This document shows, piece by piece, positions 24,500-33,836 of a stretch of 64,000 bases of DNA. The number at the start of each line of letters is the position of its first letter. Position 1 is the first letter of the stretch. Under the pieces are notes generated by a model that did not search any database, was not told where the DNA came from, and saw only the letters and a list, made by a program, of their open reading frames with translations. The DNA comes from Halomonas sp. (GTDB taxonomy: Bacteria > Pseudomonadota > Gammaproteobacteria > Pseudomonadales > Halomonadaceae): assembly GCF_020832045.1 (NCBI RefSeq), contig NZ_JAFIFK010000024.1, positions 1-64,000 on the forward strand, written 5' to 3'. A program made the translations under genes and the position numbers.

Positions 24500-25726
24500 A
24501 TGCCAGCCTCGTCCCCCGCTGCCTCGCCTTCATCACCCCGCGCTGAGGGTTGGTGGGTTCTGGCCGCTACCACGTGGGTACAGGTGTTGTGCAGCGGTGG
24601 GATGCTGCTGGTACCGACCCTGGCGCCTCAGGTAGCGGCTCACTTTGGCGTACCGACCCGTTGGGTCGGTTTTCAGGTCAGCTTGTTATACGGCATCGCC
24701 ATGCTTGCCTCATTGCAGTCGGCTGCGGTGGCACGGCGCCTGGGCGGTTGTCGCGCCAGTCAGGTGGCCATGGCGCTGGTCATGGCGGGTTGTATGCTGG
24801 CGCTGCTCGGCACCCCGTTGGCGCTATTGAGCACCACACTGCTGCTGGGTCTGGCCTATGGCTTGACCAGCCCCGCAGCGGCAGAGCTGTTGAGCCGCTT
24901 CACACCTGCCGAACGCCGCAACCTGATCTACTCGATCAAACAGACAGGGGTTCCCCTGGGCGGGGTGCTGGCCGGCCTGATGGCACCGCCCCTGGCGGCT
25001 CACTGGAACTGGCAGGCCGCCTTCCTGGCAATTGGTGTTGCTTGTTTGATGACGTTGATGCTGCTGCAGTGGCGGCGCTCCTTCTGGGATGCCAGCCGTG
25101 ACGCCGCCGTGCGTATGCAGGGGGTGGGAAGCCTTGAGGTGCTGAGGCGCCACCGTCCAATGCGCTGGCTGGGCGCAGCCGGCTTCTGCCTTTCGGCCGC
25201 GCAGCTCTCGTTGCTCAGTTTCTCGGTGGCCTTTCTGGTCGAGGAGTTGCTTCTGAGCCTGGTGCTGGCAGGAGCTGTCGTGTCGTTGGTTCATATGGCC
25301 GGGGTGACCGGACGAGTGGCCTGGGGGGCGCTGGCCGATCGCATGGGAGGCAGCCTGGCCGTGCTGCTCGGCCTGTCTGGGGCCATCCTGGTGGTGTTCA
25401 TGCTGCTCGCCCTGCTCGGCCTGGTTCTACCCATCTGGATGGTGGTGGTATTGATGGTGGTGGCGGGAGCCACGGCGGTAGGCTGGAATGGCGTCTACCT
25501 GGCGGAGGTGGCCAGACGCTGCCAGCCCGGCGAGGTGGCCGAGGCCACTGCCGCCGTGCTGGTACCCACTTACATGGGCGTGCTGGTGGGCCCGGCGCTG
25601 TTCACCCTTATCGTCTGGCTGACCGGCAGCTACTCGGTGAGCTTTCTGCTGCCCATGGTGAGTGGCGCCCTGGCTCTCTTCTGTCTGCTGCGCTGCGCGC
25701 GGGTCGACGCGGCCGCCATCAGATAA
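24500..25726 (+). CDS. MFS transporter
   Basis: 408-residue major facilitator with about twelve TM segments. The cytoplasmic loop 2-3 motif is degenerate (VARRLGGCRASQ) but the 8-9 loop has GALADRMGGS (about 275-284). The segment SIKQTGVPLGGVLAG (about 145-159) resembles CynX/NarK-type and cyanate-transporter-like MFS proteins. Substrate unknown. GGAG precedes the start. The last eight bases overlap the end of the convergent phnE gene. Confidence 0.87.
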   Translation: MPASSPAASPSSPRAEGWWVLAATTWVQVLCSGGMLLVPTLAPQVAAHFGVPTRWVGFQVSLLYGIAMLASLQSAAVARRLGGCRASQVAMALVMAGCMLALLGTPLALLSTTLLLGLAYGLTSPAAAELLSRFTPAERRNLIYSIKQTGVPLGGVLAGLMAPPLAAHWNWQAAFLAIGVACLMTLMLLQWRRSFWDASRDAAVRMQGVGSLEVLRRHRPMRWLGAAGFCLSAAQLSLLSFSVAFLVEELLLSLVLAGAVVSLVHMAGVTGRVAWGALADRMGGSLAVLLGLSGAILVVFMLLALLGLVLPIWMVVVLMVVAGATAVGWNGVYLAEVARRCQPGEVAEATAAVLVPTYMGVLVGPALFTLIVWLTGSYSVSFLLPMVSGALALFCLLRCARVDAAAIR

Positions 25727-26534
25727 TGGCGTGACGTACCCGAGCGGAGATCCACTCAGAGGCGAGCACGGTGACGAAGATCATCACGAAAATGACGCTG
25801 ACCTGGCTCCAGGCCAGGCTGTTGATCGCGGCGTTGAGCTGCAGGCCGATGCCACCGGCGCCCACCAGCCCCAACACCGTGGATTCGCGGATGTTGATGT
25901 CCCAGCGATAGACGCTGATGCCGGCAAAGGCGGGCATGATCTGGGGCAGCACCCCGTAGCTCATCACCTGCAGGCGCCCCGCACCGGTGGCGCTGATCGC
26001 CTCGACCGGGGTGGGGTGGATCTCCTCGATGGCTTCGTAGAGCAGCTTGCCGATAAAGCCGATGGAGCGTAGGGCGATGGCGATGATGCCTGCCAACACT
26101 CCGGGCCCCAGGATGGTCACCAGCAGCATGGCCCATATCAGCGAGTTGATGGAGCGCGACGAGACGATGATCATCAGGGCGGCGCTACGCACCAGCGGGT
26201 GCGGCGTGGTGTTGCGGGCCGCCAGGAAGGCCACTGGAAAGGCCATGGCAATGCCGAGCAGCGTGCCAAGGGTGGCGATATTGAGGGTGTCCCACATGGG
26301 CTTCCACAGCCGGTAGGCGTAGGCCCACTGGGGCGGCAGCATGCGGCTGATGAGATCGCTGCCCTGGCGGCCGGCGTCCTCGACGAACACCCACATGGTG
26401 TTGTCGGAGATCGCCTTCCAGCACAGCAGGAAGAGACAGGCGCCAGCCAGCCAGCCGAGATACTGCAGCCACTGGGTGCGGGTCGTACGCAGGCGCCAAG
26501 TCGGCGTGCCTTGCGGAGTGGTTACAAGAGGCAC
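25719..26534 (-). CDS. phnE: Phosphonate-type ABC transporter permease (second PhnE)
   Basis: 271-residue permease with TM segments near 28-45, 95-120, 130-155, 205-225 and 240-260. The PhnE-type core is clear: LLYEAIEEIHPTPVEAISATGAGRLQVMSYGVLPQ (about 165-199) is the EAA loop, followed by NIRESTVLGLVGAGGIG. The start is GTG at 26534 with AGGAG eight bases upstream. Last gene of phnD-phnC-phnE-phnE. Two different PhnE chains are common in marine and soil bacteria and probably form a heterodimer. Confidence 0.92.
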   Translation of the reverse strand: MPLVTTPQGTPTWRLRTTRTQWLQYLGWLAGACLFLLCWKAISDNTMWVFVEDAGRQGSDLISRMLPPQWAYAYRLWKPMWDTLNIATLGTLLGIAMAFPVAFLAARNTTPHPLVRSAALMIIVSSRSINSLIWAMLLVTILGPGVLAGIIAIALRSIGFIGKLLYEAIEEIHPTPVEAISATGAGRLQVMSYGVLPQIMPAFAGISVYRWDINIRESTVLGLVGAGGIGLQLNAAINSLAWSQVSVIFVMIFVTVLASEWISARVRHAII

Positions 26535-26549
26535 CAGATTTCTCCTGGG

Positions 26550-27359
26550 TTACTGAGTCCAGCGACGGATATGGCTCGAGCTGTATTCGCACAGCAGCAC
26601 GATGGCGATGATGATCAGCAGGATGGCCGCCGAGGTGTCGTATTCGTAGCGGCTGATCGAGGTGTTCAGCGTGGCACCGATGCCGCCCGCCCCGACGATG
26701 CCGATCACTGCCGACTCGCGGAAGTTGATGTCCAGCCGGTACATCGAGAGCCCGATCAGTCGCGGCATCACCTGCGGCTGCACGGCGTGGTTCATTGTCT
26801 GCCACCAGTTGGCCCCGGTGGCGCGGATTGCTTCCACCTGGCGCCAATCCAGGTCCTCTATGTCCTCGGCCAGCAACTTGGCCATGAAGCCGATGGTGGC
26901 GAAGGCCAGGGTGATCATCCCGGCCAGGGGGCCGAAACCGAACATCACCACGAAGAGGATGGCGATGATGATCTCCTGAAAGGTACGGGACACGGTGATG
27001 ATGCCGCGGCATGCATAGTAGATGGGCCAGGGGGCGATATTCCGCGCCGCGCCCAGGCCTACGGGAATCGACAAGGCCACCCCAATGACGGTCGACGTGA
27101 GTGTCATGGTCAGGCTTTCGAGAATCCCAGCGGTGATGTCTCCCTGCCGTGAAACGAAGTCGGGCCGGGTGAAGGCGGCCAGAAAGTTGAGCCCGCGGCT
27201 GGCTCCTTCGGCGACCCGCGCCCAGTTGACCTCCACCGAGGCCAGGGCCAGCAACAGATAGGTCGCAAGACCCACGACCAATCCCCAGCGTAGCTTGGGA
27301 TTTTCGATCATCGGCAGCCGACGCCACTGGCCCGCCTGGGCTTGGGCTTGGCGGCTCAC
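26550..27359 (-). CDS. phnE: Phosphonate-type ABC transporter permease (first PhnE)
   Basis: 269-residue permease. The EAA loop is [35 protein letters not shown] (about 157-191), followed by [18 protein letters not shown] start at the GTG at 27357-27359, whose GTGA overlaps the phnC stop; this removes a spurious N-terminal extension lying antisense to nothing else but inside phnC. The two PhnE proteins are clearly homologous in the EAA loop and the ESAV/ESTV segment but differ elsewhere. Confidence 0.92.
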   Translation of the reverse strand: MSRQAQAQAGQWRRLPMIENPKLRWGLVVGLATYLLLALASVEVNWARVAEGASRGLNFLAAFTRPDFVSRQGDITAGILESLTMTLTSTVIGVALSIPVGLGAARNIAPWPIYYACRGIITVSRTFQEIIIAILFVVMFGFGPLAGMITLAFATIGFMAKLLAEDIEDLDWRQVEAIRATGANWWQTMNHAVQPQVMPRLIGLSMYRLDINFRESAVIGIVGAGGIGATLNTSISRYEYDTSAAILLIIIAIVLLCEYSSSHIRRWTQ

Positions 27360-28192
27360 GAGGCGCCACCCGTGGCCAACGCCAGACGGGGAGAGGGGGC
27401 GATACCGTGTTCCGGTTCGTGCTGCGTCTCGTCTTCGGAAACCCGGGTGTCCCACTCCTCCTCACCGTAGATGGTGGTGAGCGTTTCCGCGTCCAGTGCC
27501 TGGGGGCTGCCATCGAAGACGATCTTGCCGGCACGCAGGCCGACGATGCGATCGGCGAACTGCTGGGCCAAGGCCACGTCGTGGATGTTGATGATGGCGG
27601 CCAGATTGCGCTCGGTACACAGCTCGCGGATCAGTCGCATGATCTGCCGTGACGTCTTGGGATCGAGGCTCGCGGTGGGTTCGTCTACCAGCAGCAGGCT
27701 CGGGCTCTGTATCAGGGCTCGAGCGATCCCGACCCGCTGCCGCTGGCCGCCGGAGAGTGCGTCGGCGCGCTTGTCCAGGGCATGGGGCAAGCCTACGCGA
27801 TCGAGCAGTCGAAAGGCTTCGGCGATATCTTCCCGCGGGTAGCGGCGCAGGAAGCTGCGCCAGAAGCCCACATACCCCAGCCGACCGGAGAGCACGTTCT
27901 CCATGACGGTAAGGCGGTCCACCAGGGCGTACTCCTGAAAGATCATGGCCATGGAGCGACGTGCTCGGCGCAGAGCCGAACCGGAAAGCCGGGTCAACTC
28001 GGTGTCTTCGAGCCGGATACTGCCGCTGGTGGGCTCTACCAGTCGGTTGACGCAGCGAATCAGGGTGCTCTTGCCGGCCCCGGAGGGGCCGATCAGGGCC
28101 ATGACCTGGCCGCGTGGCAAGGTGAGGTCGATGTCGGTCAGCGCACGATCCCCGGTGGGGTAGCGCTTGGTGACCTGGGACAGGGTCAGCAT
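27356..28192 (-). CDS. phnC: Phosphonate-type ABC transporter ATP-binding protein
   Basis: 278-residue ATPase with Walker [10 protein letters not shown] (about 34-42), Q-loop [24 protein letters not shown] (a PhnC-specific run), signature LSGGQRQR, Walker [14 protein letters not shown] and switch histidine in [11 protein letters not shown]. The start is the ATG at 28190-28192 with GAGAGG upstream. It lies between phnD and phnE and is translationally coupled to phnE by a GTGA overlap. Confidence 0.94.
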   Translation of the reverse strand: MLTLSQVTKRYPTGDRALTDIDLTLPRGQVMALIGPSGAGKSTLIRCVNRLVEPTSGSIRLEDTELTRLSGSALRRARRSMAMIFQEYALVDRLTVMENVLSGRLGYVGFWRSFLRRYPREDIAEAFRLLDRVGLPHALDKRADALSGGQRQRVGIARALIQSPSLLLVDEPTASLDPKTSRQIMRLIRELCTERNLAAIINIHDVALAQQFADRIVGLRAGKIVFDGSPQALDAETLTTIYGEEEWDTRVSEDETQHEPEHGIAPSPRLALATGGAS

Positions 28193-28314
28193 GGGATGCC
28201 TCTCTTCATACGCACGGGTCATACGCACGGGTCGGATGGTTTGGCCACCCGACCTCGATTTCATGGCTTCAGCCCGGTGTAAAGCAGAGCTGGAGTCGTC
28301 AATACGTCACCGGA

Positions 28315-29280
28315 TCAATCGCAGTCGTAGGTCACACCATTGGCCTCATCGATGGTGCGAATCACTTCCCAATGCTCCTGGTAGGTGATGGGGATGAACT
28401 GCGATTCTCCGGAATTGGCGAACTCGGCCTGCAGAGCGCTGCCTTCCCAGTCGAAGCTGAAGAAGGCTTCCTTGACCTTCTCGGCCAGCTCCGGATGCAA
28501 GTTGTAGACATGGCCATAGCCGGTAGTCGGGAAGGTTTGCGAGGTGTAGATAACCTCGTAGTCGCCCTCATTCACCACGCCGCGTGAGATCATGCGAGCG
28601 GCAACGGAGTTGGCGATGGCTGCCGATTCATAATCGCGATTCACCACGCCGAGAACGGAGTTGTCGTGGGAACCTGAGAAGGCGGTAGCGAAGTCCTCAT
28701 CCGGCACCAGGCCGAACTCGCTGGTCAGCAGCGCCGAGGGTGCCTTGAAGCCGGAGTTCGAGGTGGGTGAGGTGAACGCCATGCTGCGCCCTGCCAGGTC
28801 GGCCATGGACTCGATGCCGCTGTCCGGGTGGGTGATGATCTCCATCTCGTAGCCGAAGCTGCCGTCTTCGGAAGCCATCATGGCGAACGGTACGAACCCG
28901 GAGCAGTTGACCGCTATCGGGTTGGAGCCCGTATTGAAGCCCGCGACGTGCAGGCGGCCCGCACGCATCGCCTCGAGCTGGGCGGCATTGGATTGAACCG
29001 GGAAGAACTGCACCCGCTTAGCGGTTACTTCTTCCATGTGCGCGAGAAATCCGGCCCACACTTCGGCATAGACTGCCGGGTCCTCGACCGGGGTATAGGC
29101 AAATACCAGCGTGCTCGGGTCGACCCACTGAGATTCATCGGTGGGGGCATCGGCCACCAGGTCGCCATCGGCATCGGAGAAACGAGGAGCGAGATTGGCA
29201 CTGGCCTGCAGCGCTGTAGCGGCCAGGATGCCGGCGATAGTGGTGCGCAGCAGAAGAGGGTTGAATCGCATGGACGTCAT
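28315..29280 (-). CDS. phnD: Phosphate/phosphite/phosphonate-binding periplasmic protein
   Basis: 321-residue PhnD-family binding protein with a signal peptide (about 1-31, cleavage after QASA). The ligand pocket segments are TPVEDPAVYAEVWAGFLAHM, FNTGSNPIAVNCSG, and FTSPTSNSGFKAPSALL (about 167-183), the TSNSG being the phosphonate-group anchor. No C-P lyase, phosphonatase or ptxD gene is in the window, so whether it takes phosphonate, phosphite or another phosphorus compound is open. A phased PhoB-box-like array lies 83-111 bp upstream. Confidence 0.92.
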   Translation of the reverse strand: MTSMRFNPLLLRTTIAGILAATALQASANLAPRFSDADGDLVADAPTDESQWVDPSTLVFAYTPVEDPAVYAEVWAGFLAHMEEVTAKRVQFFPVQSNAAQLEAMRAGRLHVAGFNTGSNPIAVNCSGFVPFAMMASEDGSFGYEMEIITHPDSGIESMADLAGRSMAFTSPTSNSGFKAPSALLTSEFGLVPDEDFATAFSGSHDNSVLGVVNRDYESAAIANSVAARMISRGVVNEGDYEVIYTSQTFPTTGYGHVYNLHPELAEKVKEAFFSFDWEGSALQAEFANSGESQFIPITYQEHWEVIRTIDEANGVTYDCD

Positions 29281-29362
29281 GACAGTTACCTGTTCAGAGA
29301 GTGTGACGAAACGTTACGGCAGCCATCTTGCGGCCTTGGCATGACGACTTCCGGTCGGGTTC

Positions 29363-29391
29363 GTGACCGTTGCATGACGACGCGATGACGC
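29363..29391 (-). promoter_or_regulatory. PhoB-box-like array upstream of phnD
   Basis: Read on the minus strand toward phnD, three 7-mers GCGTCAT (29385-29391), TCGTCAT (29374-29380) and CGGTCAC (29363-29369) recur at exact 11-bp steps with 4-bp spacers, the geometry of PhoB boxes (consensus CTGTCAT). Implies induction by phosphate limitation. Confidence 0.7.
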
Positions 29392-29396
29392 TACCT

Positions 29397-29939
29397 TCAA
29401 CCGGCCAGGTAGAGGCTGACCAGGCCGAAGGCGTAACCGATGGCACCGCCGGCGATGACATCGCTGATGTAGTGCAGCCCGAGGCCGACCCGGGAGAGGG
29501 CAATCAAGGTCGCCAGCGGCATCAGCAGGGGCAGCAGCCAGGGAGCATGAACGGAGGTCATGACGCAGAACATCACGGCGTGCATGGTGTGTCCGCTGGG
29601 AAAGCTGTAGCGATCCCGGGCCGGCTCGTTGCAGCGGATGAGGTTGACGAAGGTAATGAAGGGCCGCTCGCGACACAGACGCGTCTTGACCAGCCGGTAG
29701 ATGAGAATGGCGATGATCCCCGTGGCGGCGTACTGCAGGAAAAAGGCCGGACCGGCATGGGGCTGGAGTAACGGCTGAGCGGCAATCAGTGCGACCCAGA
29801 GCGGCCAGTCGCCCAAGCGACTGGACAGGCGCAGCAGGGCTCGCCAGGGCGCATAGAGGCTGAGATTGGCAAAGCGCTGGCACAACCGCCACTCCAGCAG
29901 ATCGAGCCGATCAAATACCGTAAGGGTGCGTGGGCGCAT
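29397..29939 (-). CDS. PAP2-family membrane phosphatase
   Basis: 180-residue integral membrane phosphatase with the complete PAP2 triad: K85...R92-P93 in KTRLCRERP, PSGH at 114-117 and SR...H156...D160 in SRVGLGLHYISD. Family members dephosphorylate phosphatidate, undecaprenyl diphosphate or phosphatidylglycerophosphate in the membrane. The start at 29939 overlaps the end of the glycosyltransferase gene by 29 bases, so the pair is coupled. Given that partner and the upstream PhoB-like array, phosphatidate as substrate (giving diacylglycerol for glycolipid) is my preferred inference, not shown by the sequence. Confidence 0.87.
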   Translation of the reverse strand: MRPRTLTVFDRLDLLEWRLCQRFANLSLYAPWRALLRLSSRLGDWPLWVALIAAQPLLQPHAGPAFFLQYAATGIIAILIYRLVKTRLCRERPFITFVNLIRCNEPARDRYSFPSGHTMHAVMFCVMTSVHAPWLLPLLMPLATLIALSRVGLGLHYISDVIAGGAIGYAFGLVSLYLAG

Positions 29940-31074
29940 AACGTATCTCCCGGGCCTGCTCGAGTGTCGAAAGAAAGGTATCGGCGATGGCGGGCCAGCG
30001 GCAGGCCTGGCTGCGCAAGCGTGCGGCACGGCCCAACTGGGCATAGCGAGCGGGATGCTGGCACAGCGCAACCGCGGCCTCCTGGAACGCCGCTGCGTTT
30101 CCTGCCGGTACGGTAATCCCATGGCTGCCACTCTCGATAAGCTCGGCAGCTGCCGCATGGTGGTAGGAAACCACGGCCAGGCCGCTGGCCATGGCTTCGG
30201 GCACCACATTGCCCCACGTCTCCGAGAGCGAGGGGAACAGAAACAGATCGGCACTGGCGTAATGCCGCGCCAACTCCTCCGGCGATATGAAACCGGTGAA
30301 GTGCACTTCCGGCAGGGCTTTTTCGAGCGAACGGCGTGCAGGCCCGTCGCCGACGATCACCTGAGCCATATCGGGACGAGCATTGCGCATGGCATGCAGC
30401 GTTTCGCGCAGCAGCGTAAGGTTCTTCTCCGGCGCCAGCCGGCCAACGTGCAATGCCACGGGGGTATGGGCATCTGCTCCCCAGCGGCGACGCAGCTGGG
30501 CGCAGCGTAAATCGGGCGAGAAACGCTCCTGGTCGATACCGCGCCCCATCACCTCAAGGCGCTGGAAGCCCTGGTTGCCGAGTTCGTCTGCCTGCTGGCG
30601 GGTAGGCACTAGGGTGATCTGGCAGCCGTTGTGGAAGTGCCGCAGTCCACGCATCAATGCCGGAGCCAACCATGGCAGGCCGTAGTCACTACAGTAATGG
30701 TCGAAGTTGGTGTGCCAGCCGGCCACTAGTGGAATGCCCAAGCCCCTGGCCACACGCCTCGCCGACCAGCCCAGGGGTCCCTGAGTGGCCAGATAGACCA
30801 CATCGGGGCGCTGTTCCTGCCAAAGTCGCTTGAGGCGTCCGCCTGCGGGCATGCCGATGCGCACGGCGCGGTAGCCGGGGATCCCGATGCCGCGCACTTG
30901 CAGCTCGGCCTGCATTCCCGCTGGGCGCCCTCGTGTCTTGCCGCTTGCCGGTCGGGGGCGGACGAGCTGCATGGCCACCCCGCGCTCCACAAGCTCGCGG
31001 CTCAGCTGTACAAGGGTATGAGCGACGCCATTGATATCGGGTGACCAGGTCTCGCTGACAAGACAGATTCGCAT
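29911..31074 (-). CDS. GT4-family glycosyltransferase (SqdX/Agt/MgtA-like)
   Basis: 387 residues with a GT-B fold. N-terminal domain opens MRICLVSETWSPDINGVAHT, as in the GT4 glycolipid and PimB/MgtA mannosyltransferase group. WHTNFDHYCSDYG occurs at about 120-132, VGRLAPEKNL at about 210, and the E-x7-E sugar-nucleotide motif is E285/E293 in SETWGNVVPEA. AAGGAGG precedes the start. Related enzymes transfer a sugar onto diacylglycerol in phosphate-starved bacteria. A four-unit PhoB-box-like array lies upstream and a PAP2 phosphatase gene is coupled downstream. Confidence 0.9.
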   Translation of the reverse strand: MRICLVSETWSPDINGVAHTLVQLSRELVERGVAMQLVRPRPASGKTRGRPAGMQAELQVRGIGIPGYRAVRIGMPAGGRLKRLWQEQRPDVVYLATQGPLGWSARRVARGLGIPLVAGWHTNFDHYCSDYGLPWLAPALMRGLRHFHNGCQITLVPTRQQADELGNQGFQRLEVMGRGIDQERFSPDLRCAQLRRRWGADAHTPVALHVGRLAPEKNLTLLRETLHAMRNARPDMAQVIVGDGPARRSLEKALPEVHFTGFISPEELARHYASADLFLFPSLSETWGNVVPEAMASGLAVVSYHHAAAAELIESGSHGITVPAGNAAAFQEAAVALCQHPARYAQLGRAARLRSQACRWPAIADTFLSTLEQAREIRYAPTHPYGI

Positions 31075-31120
31075 GGCATCCTCCTTGCCTCGTACTCACG
31101 CCCGAGCATGTCATGGGCGC

Positions 31121-31160
31121 ATGACGACCCTGCGACAAGGCGATGATGGATGTATGACAG
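31121..31160 (-). promoter_or_regulatory. Four-unit PhoB-box-like array upstream of the glycosyltransferase
   Basis: On the minus strand: CTGTCAT (31154-31160, perfect consensus), CCATCAT (31143-31149), TTGTCGC (31132-31138) and TCGTCAT (31121-31127), each exactly 11 bp apart. It ends 47 bp before the start codon, leaving room for a -10 region. Strongest regulatory signal in the window. Confidence 0.78.
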
Positions 31161-31268
31161 GTGTCTTCATCGCCTCTTGTCGCTGGACTACAGCCCGCAC
31201 CACCATGGTTGGCTCGCATCCCGGGCGAGAATTGGCGAAGCTGTCGACTACGCTGCCCGGAGTCCGCC

Positions 31269-33014
31269 ATGAAGCATTCCCCCGCCTATCGTCTTGCCGC
31301 AACCATCCTGCACGGCTTCGATGAGTACCGTACCCGCTTCAAGGAGATCACCGCCGATGCGAGCAGGCGTTTTCGCGATGCCGCCTGGCGCGAGGCGCAG
31401 CAGGCGTCGGCCGAGCGCATCAATCTCTATGAAGAGAAGGTCGGCGAGACCCTGGGGCGGCTTCGGCGCGCGCTGCCCGAGGAGGAGCTTACCCACTGCG
31501 AATGCTGGCGTGAGGCCAGGAACCACTATGCCGAGCTGATCAGCGAGCGACTTGATTACGAGCTGGCCGAGACCTACTTCAATTCATTGTTCTGCTCGAT
31601 CTTTCATCATCGCCATATCCGTAACGACTGGATGTTCGTCTACAGCTCTCGGGATGCGGCGGCTCACCATTCGGGACTCGAGCCGTGTCGACGCCGCCGG
31701 GTGGAAGGCGATTGGGCGGGTGCGGTTCGTTGGGCACTGGCAGAGGCGCCGTTCGAGACACCCTTCGAGGATCTGGAGCGGGACGCGGGTCTGGGAAGCG
31801 ACTTTCTGCGCGGGCATTTGCCTTCAGCGATTCTCGAGGCGCCGGATGCCGAGGTGGAGCTGCTCAATAGCGTCTTCTATCGCAACAAGGGCGCTTATCT
31901 GGTGGGGCGTATTCGCGGGGCGGGGGAGCAGGTGCCATTGGTGCTGCCGGTCCTGCATGAACAGGGCGAGGGGCTGCACCTCGATACGGTACTGATCGAG
32001 TCGGATGAGGTCTCGATCATCTTCTCCTTCACCCGCGCCTATTTCCAGGTGGAGGTACAGGTACCGGGTGAATTCGTCGACTACCTGCAGGAGCTGATGC
32101 CCGACAAGCCCGAGGGCGAACTCTATTCGGCCATCGGCTTCTTCAAGCATGGCAAGACCGAGTTTTTCCGCGCGCTTAACCGCCAGGTGGCCAAACGCGA
32201 GGATCAGTTCATCATTGCGCCCGGCGTTCGCGGTATGGTCATGGCGGTGTTCGTGCTGCCCTCGTCCCGCACCGTGTTCAAGATCATCAAGGACCGCTTC
32301 GACCCCTCCAAGCAGATGAGCCACGACACCGTGCGCGAGAAGTACCGCCTGGTGAAGCGCCACGACCGGGTCGGGCGCATGGCCGACACCCAGGAATTCT
32401 CGAACTTCATCGCGCGCAGGGACCACTTCGCTCCGGAGTGCCTCGAACACCTGCTGGAGGTAGCGCCCGCCACCGTGCAGCTGCGCGGCGACAAGGTGAT
32501 CATCAAGCACTGCTACACCGAGCGGATGATGACACCGCTCAATCTCTATATCGAGCAGTGTGGTGAGGAGGAAATGCGTGCGGTGCTCAAGGATTATGGT
32601 AATGCCATCAAGCAGATGGCCGCTGCCAACATTTTTCCTGGCGACATGTTGCTGAAGAATTTCGGCGTCACCCGACACGGCCGGGTGATCTTCTACGACT
32701 ATGATGAGGTGTGTTACCTCACCGAATGCAACTTCCGTCACATTCCCGAAGCGATGTACCCCGAGCAGGAACTCTCCAGTGAACCGTGGTACTCGGTAGG
32801 GCCCAATGATATTTTCCCCGAGGAGTTCGGCCCGTTCCTGTTCGCCGACCTCAAGCTGCGCAAGCTTTTCTACCAGCTGCACGCGGAGCTTTTCGACGCC
32901 GACTACTGGAAAGGGTTGCAGCAGGCGATCATCGACGGTCGAGTGATCGACGTCTATCCCTATCGCAACAAGCAGCGTTTCAGCGCCGGCGAGGAGAACG
33001 GCTTGGTCTATTGA
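31269..33014 (+). CDS. aceK: Isocitrate dehydrogenase kinase/phosphatase
   Basis: Bifunctional enzyme that phosphorylates and dephosphorylates isocitrate dehydrogenase to divert carbon into the glyoxylate shunt. 581 residues from the ATG at 31269 (GGAG upstream), full length. The regulatory N-terminal half contains YFNSLFCSIFHHRHIRND (about 99-116). The kinase half has APGVRGMVMAVFVLPS (about 317-332), KIIKDRF, and FYDYDEVCYLTECNFR (about 476-491) with the metal-binding aspartates. It stands alone here, not next to aceBA as in enteric bacteria. Confidence 0.96.
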   Translation: MKHSPAYRLAATILHGFDEYRTRFKEITADASRRFRDAAWREAQQASAERINLYEEKVGETLGRLRRALPEEELTHCECWREARNHYAELISERLDYELAETYFNSLFCSIFHHRHIRNDWMFVYSSRDAAAHHSGLEPCRRRRVEGDWAGAVRWALAEAPFETPFEDLERDAGLGSDFLRGHLPSAILEAPDAEVELLNSVFYRNKGAYLVGRIRGAGEQVPLVLPVLHEQGEGLHLDTVLIESDEVSIIFSFTRAYFQVEVQVPGEFVDYLQELMPDKPEGELYSAIGFFKHGKTEFFRALNRQVAKREDQFIIAPGVRGMVMAVFVLPSSRTVFKIIKDRFDPSKQMSHDTVREKYRLVKRHDRVGRMADTQEFSNFIARRDHFAPECLEHLLEVAPATVQLRGDKVIIKHCYTERMMTPLNLYIEQCGEEEMRAVLKDYGNAIKQMAAANIFPGDMLLKNFGVTRHGRVIFYDYDEVCYLTECNFRHIPEAMYPEQELSSEPWYSVGPNDIFPEEFGPFLFADLKLRKLFYQLHAELFDADYWKGLQQAIIDGRVIDVYPYRNKQRFSAGEENGLVY

Positions 33015-33051
33015 GCGCGTTGAATGGCAGCGCGATGACGTGAGGAGGCAC

Positions 33052-33786
33052 ATGGCAGAGGCAAGACGCCCCCATCTAGTGGTCTTCAGCGGCTCTGGCA
33101 TCAGTGCCGAGAGTGGTATCCAGACGTTTCGCGCCAGCGACGGCATGTGGGCCGAGCATCCCATCGACGATGTTGCCACGCCCCAGGCCTGGCGGCGCGA
33201 CCCTGCTCGAGTACTCGAATTCTACAATCTGCGCCGAGATCAGGTGCGCCGGGCGCGCCCCAATGCCGCTCACAAGGCGCTGGCGGCGCTCGAGCGACAG
33301 GGCTTCCGTGTCAGCATCATCACTCAGAATATCGACGACCTGCATGAACGCGCCGGCTCGCGCAACGTCTTGCACCTGCATGGCGAGATCCTCAAGGCGC
33401 GCTCCACGGTGGATAGCCGCATGCAGTACCCGCTGCCGCGCGGCGGAATCCAGCTCGGCGATATCTGCGACAAGGGCAGTCAGCTGCGCCCCGACGTGGT
33501 GTGGTTCGGCGAGAGCGTGCCGCATTTCGCCGATGCCTGTGACATCGTTGCCGAGGCGGATATGCTACTGGTGGTGGGCACGTCGCTTGCGGTCATGCCG
33601 GCAGCTTCGCTGCTCGAACACACGCCGCTGGATGTCCCCAGCCTGCTGGTGGACCCCGAGGCCGAGGCGCTGGCGCCCCCGGGCGTGACCCGCATTAGCC
33701 AACTTGCCGGCAAGGGCGTGCCGGCACTGGTACGCCATTGGCGGCGCGAGGGGAGGTTGTGGGTGCCCCAGACCCTGCTGGGTTGA
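33052..33786 (+). CDS. Sir2-family NAD-dependent protein deacylase lacking the zinc cysteines
   Basis: 244-residue sirtuin. NAD residues are in FSGSGISAESGIQTFRASDG (12-31), QNIDDLHERAG (92-102), and the catalytic base H110 is in HLHGE. Y58 and R61 in EFYNLRR match the Tyr-Arg pair that gives SIRT5 and CobB their taste for succinyl and malonyl lysine. The small domain that normally holds four Zn-binding cysteines has only C139 here, so the zinc site is absent. The start at 33052 follows GAGGAGG directly; an upstream ATG at 33040 has no such site. Confidence 0.88.
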   Translation: MAEARRPHLVVFSGSGISAESGIQTFRASDGMWAEHPIDDVATPQAWRRDPARVLEFYNLRRDQVRRARPNAAHKALAALERQGFRVSIITQNIDDLHERAGSRNVLHLHGEILKARSTVDSRMQYPLPRGGIQLGDICDKGSQLRPDVVWFGESVPHFADACDIVAEADMLLVVGTSLAVMPAASLLEHTPLDVPSLLVDPEAEALAPPGVTRISQLAGKGVPALVRHWRREGRLWVPQTLLG

Positions 33787-33836
33787 GCGGGCAGGCATGC
33801 TAGAATGCTGCCCCTTTGGCGCAATGGCAGGCCCGC

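Noticed and set aside
28315-29280. Calling the importer phosphite-specific (ptxB)
   Set aside because: No ptxD or other phosphite oxidation gene is in the window, and the binding-pocket segment fits several ligands.
31161-31268. N-terminal extension of aceK from 31161
   Set aside because: The family start MKHSPAYRLA at 31269 has a GGAG site; the extension begins right beside the PhoB-like array and is not AceK-like.
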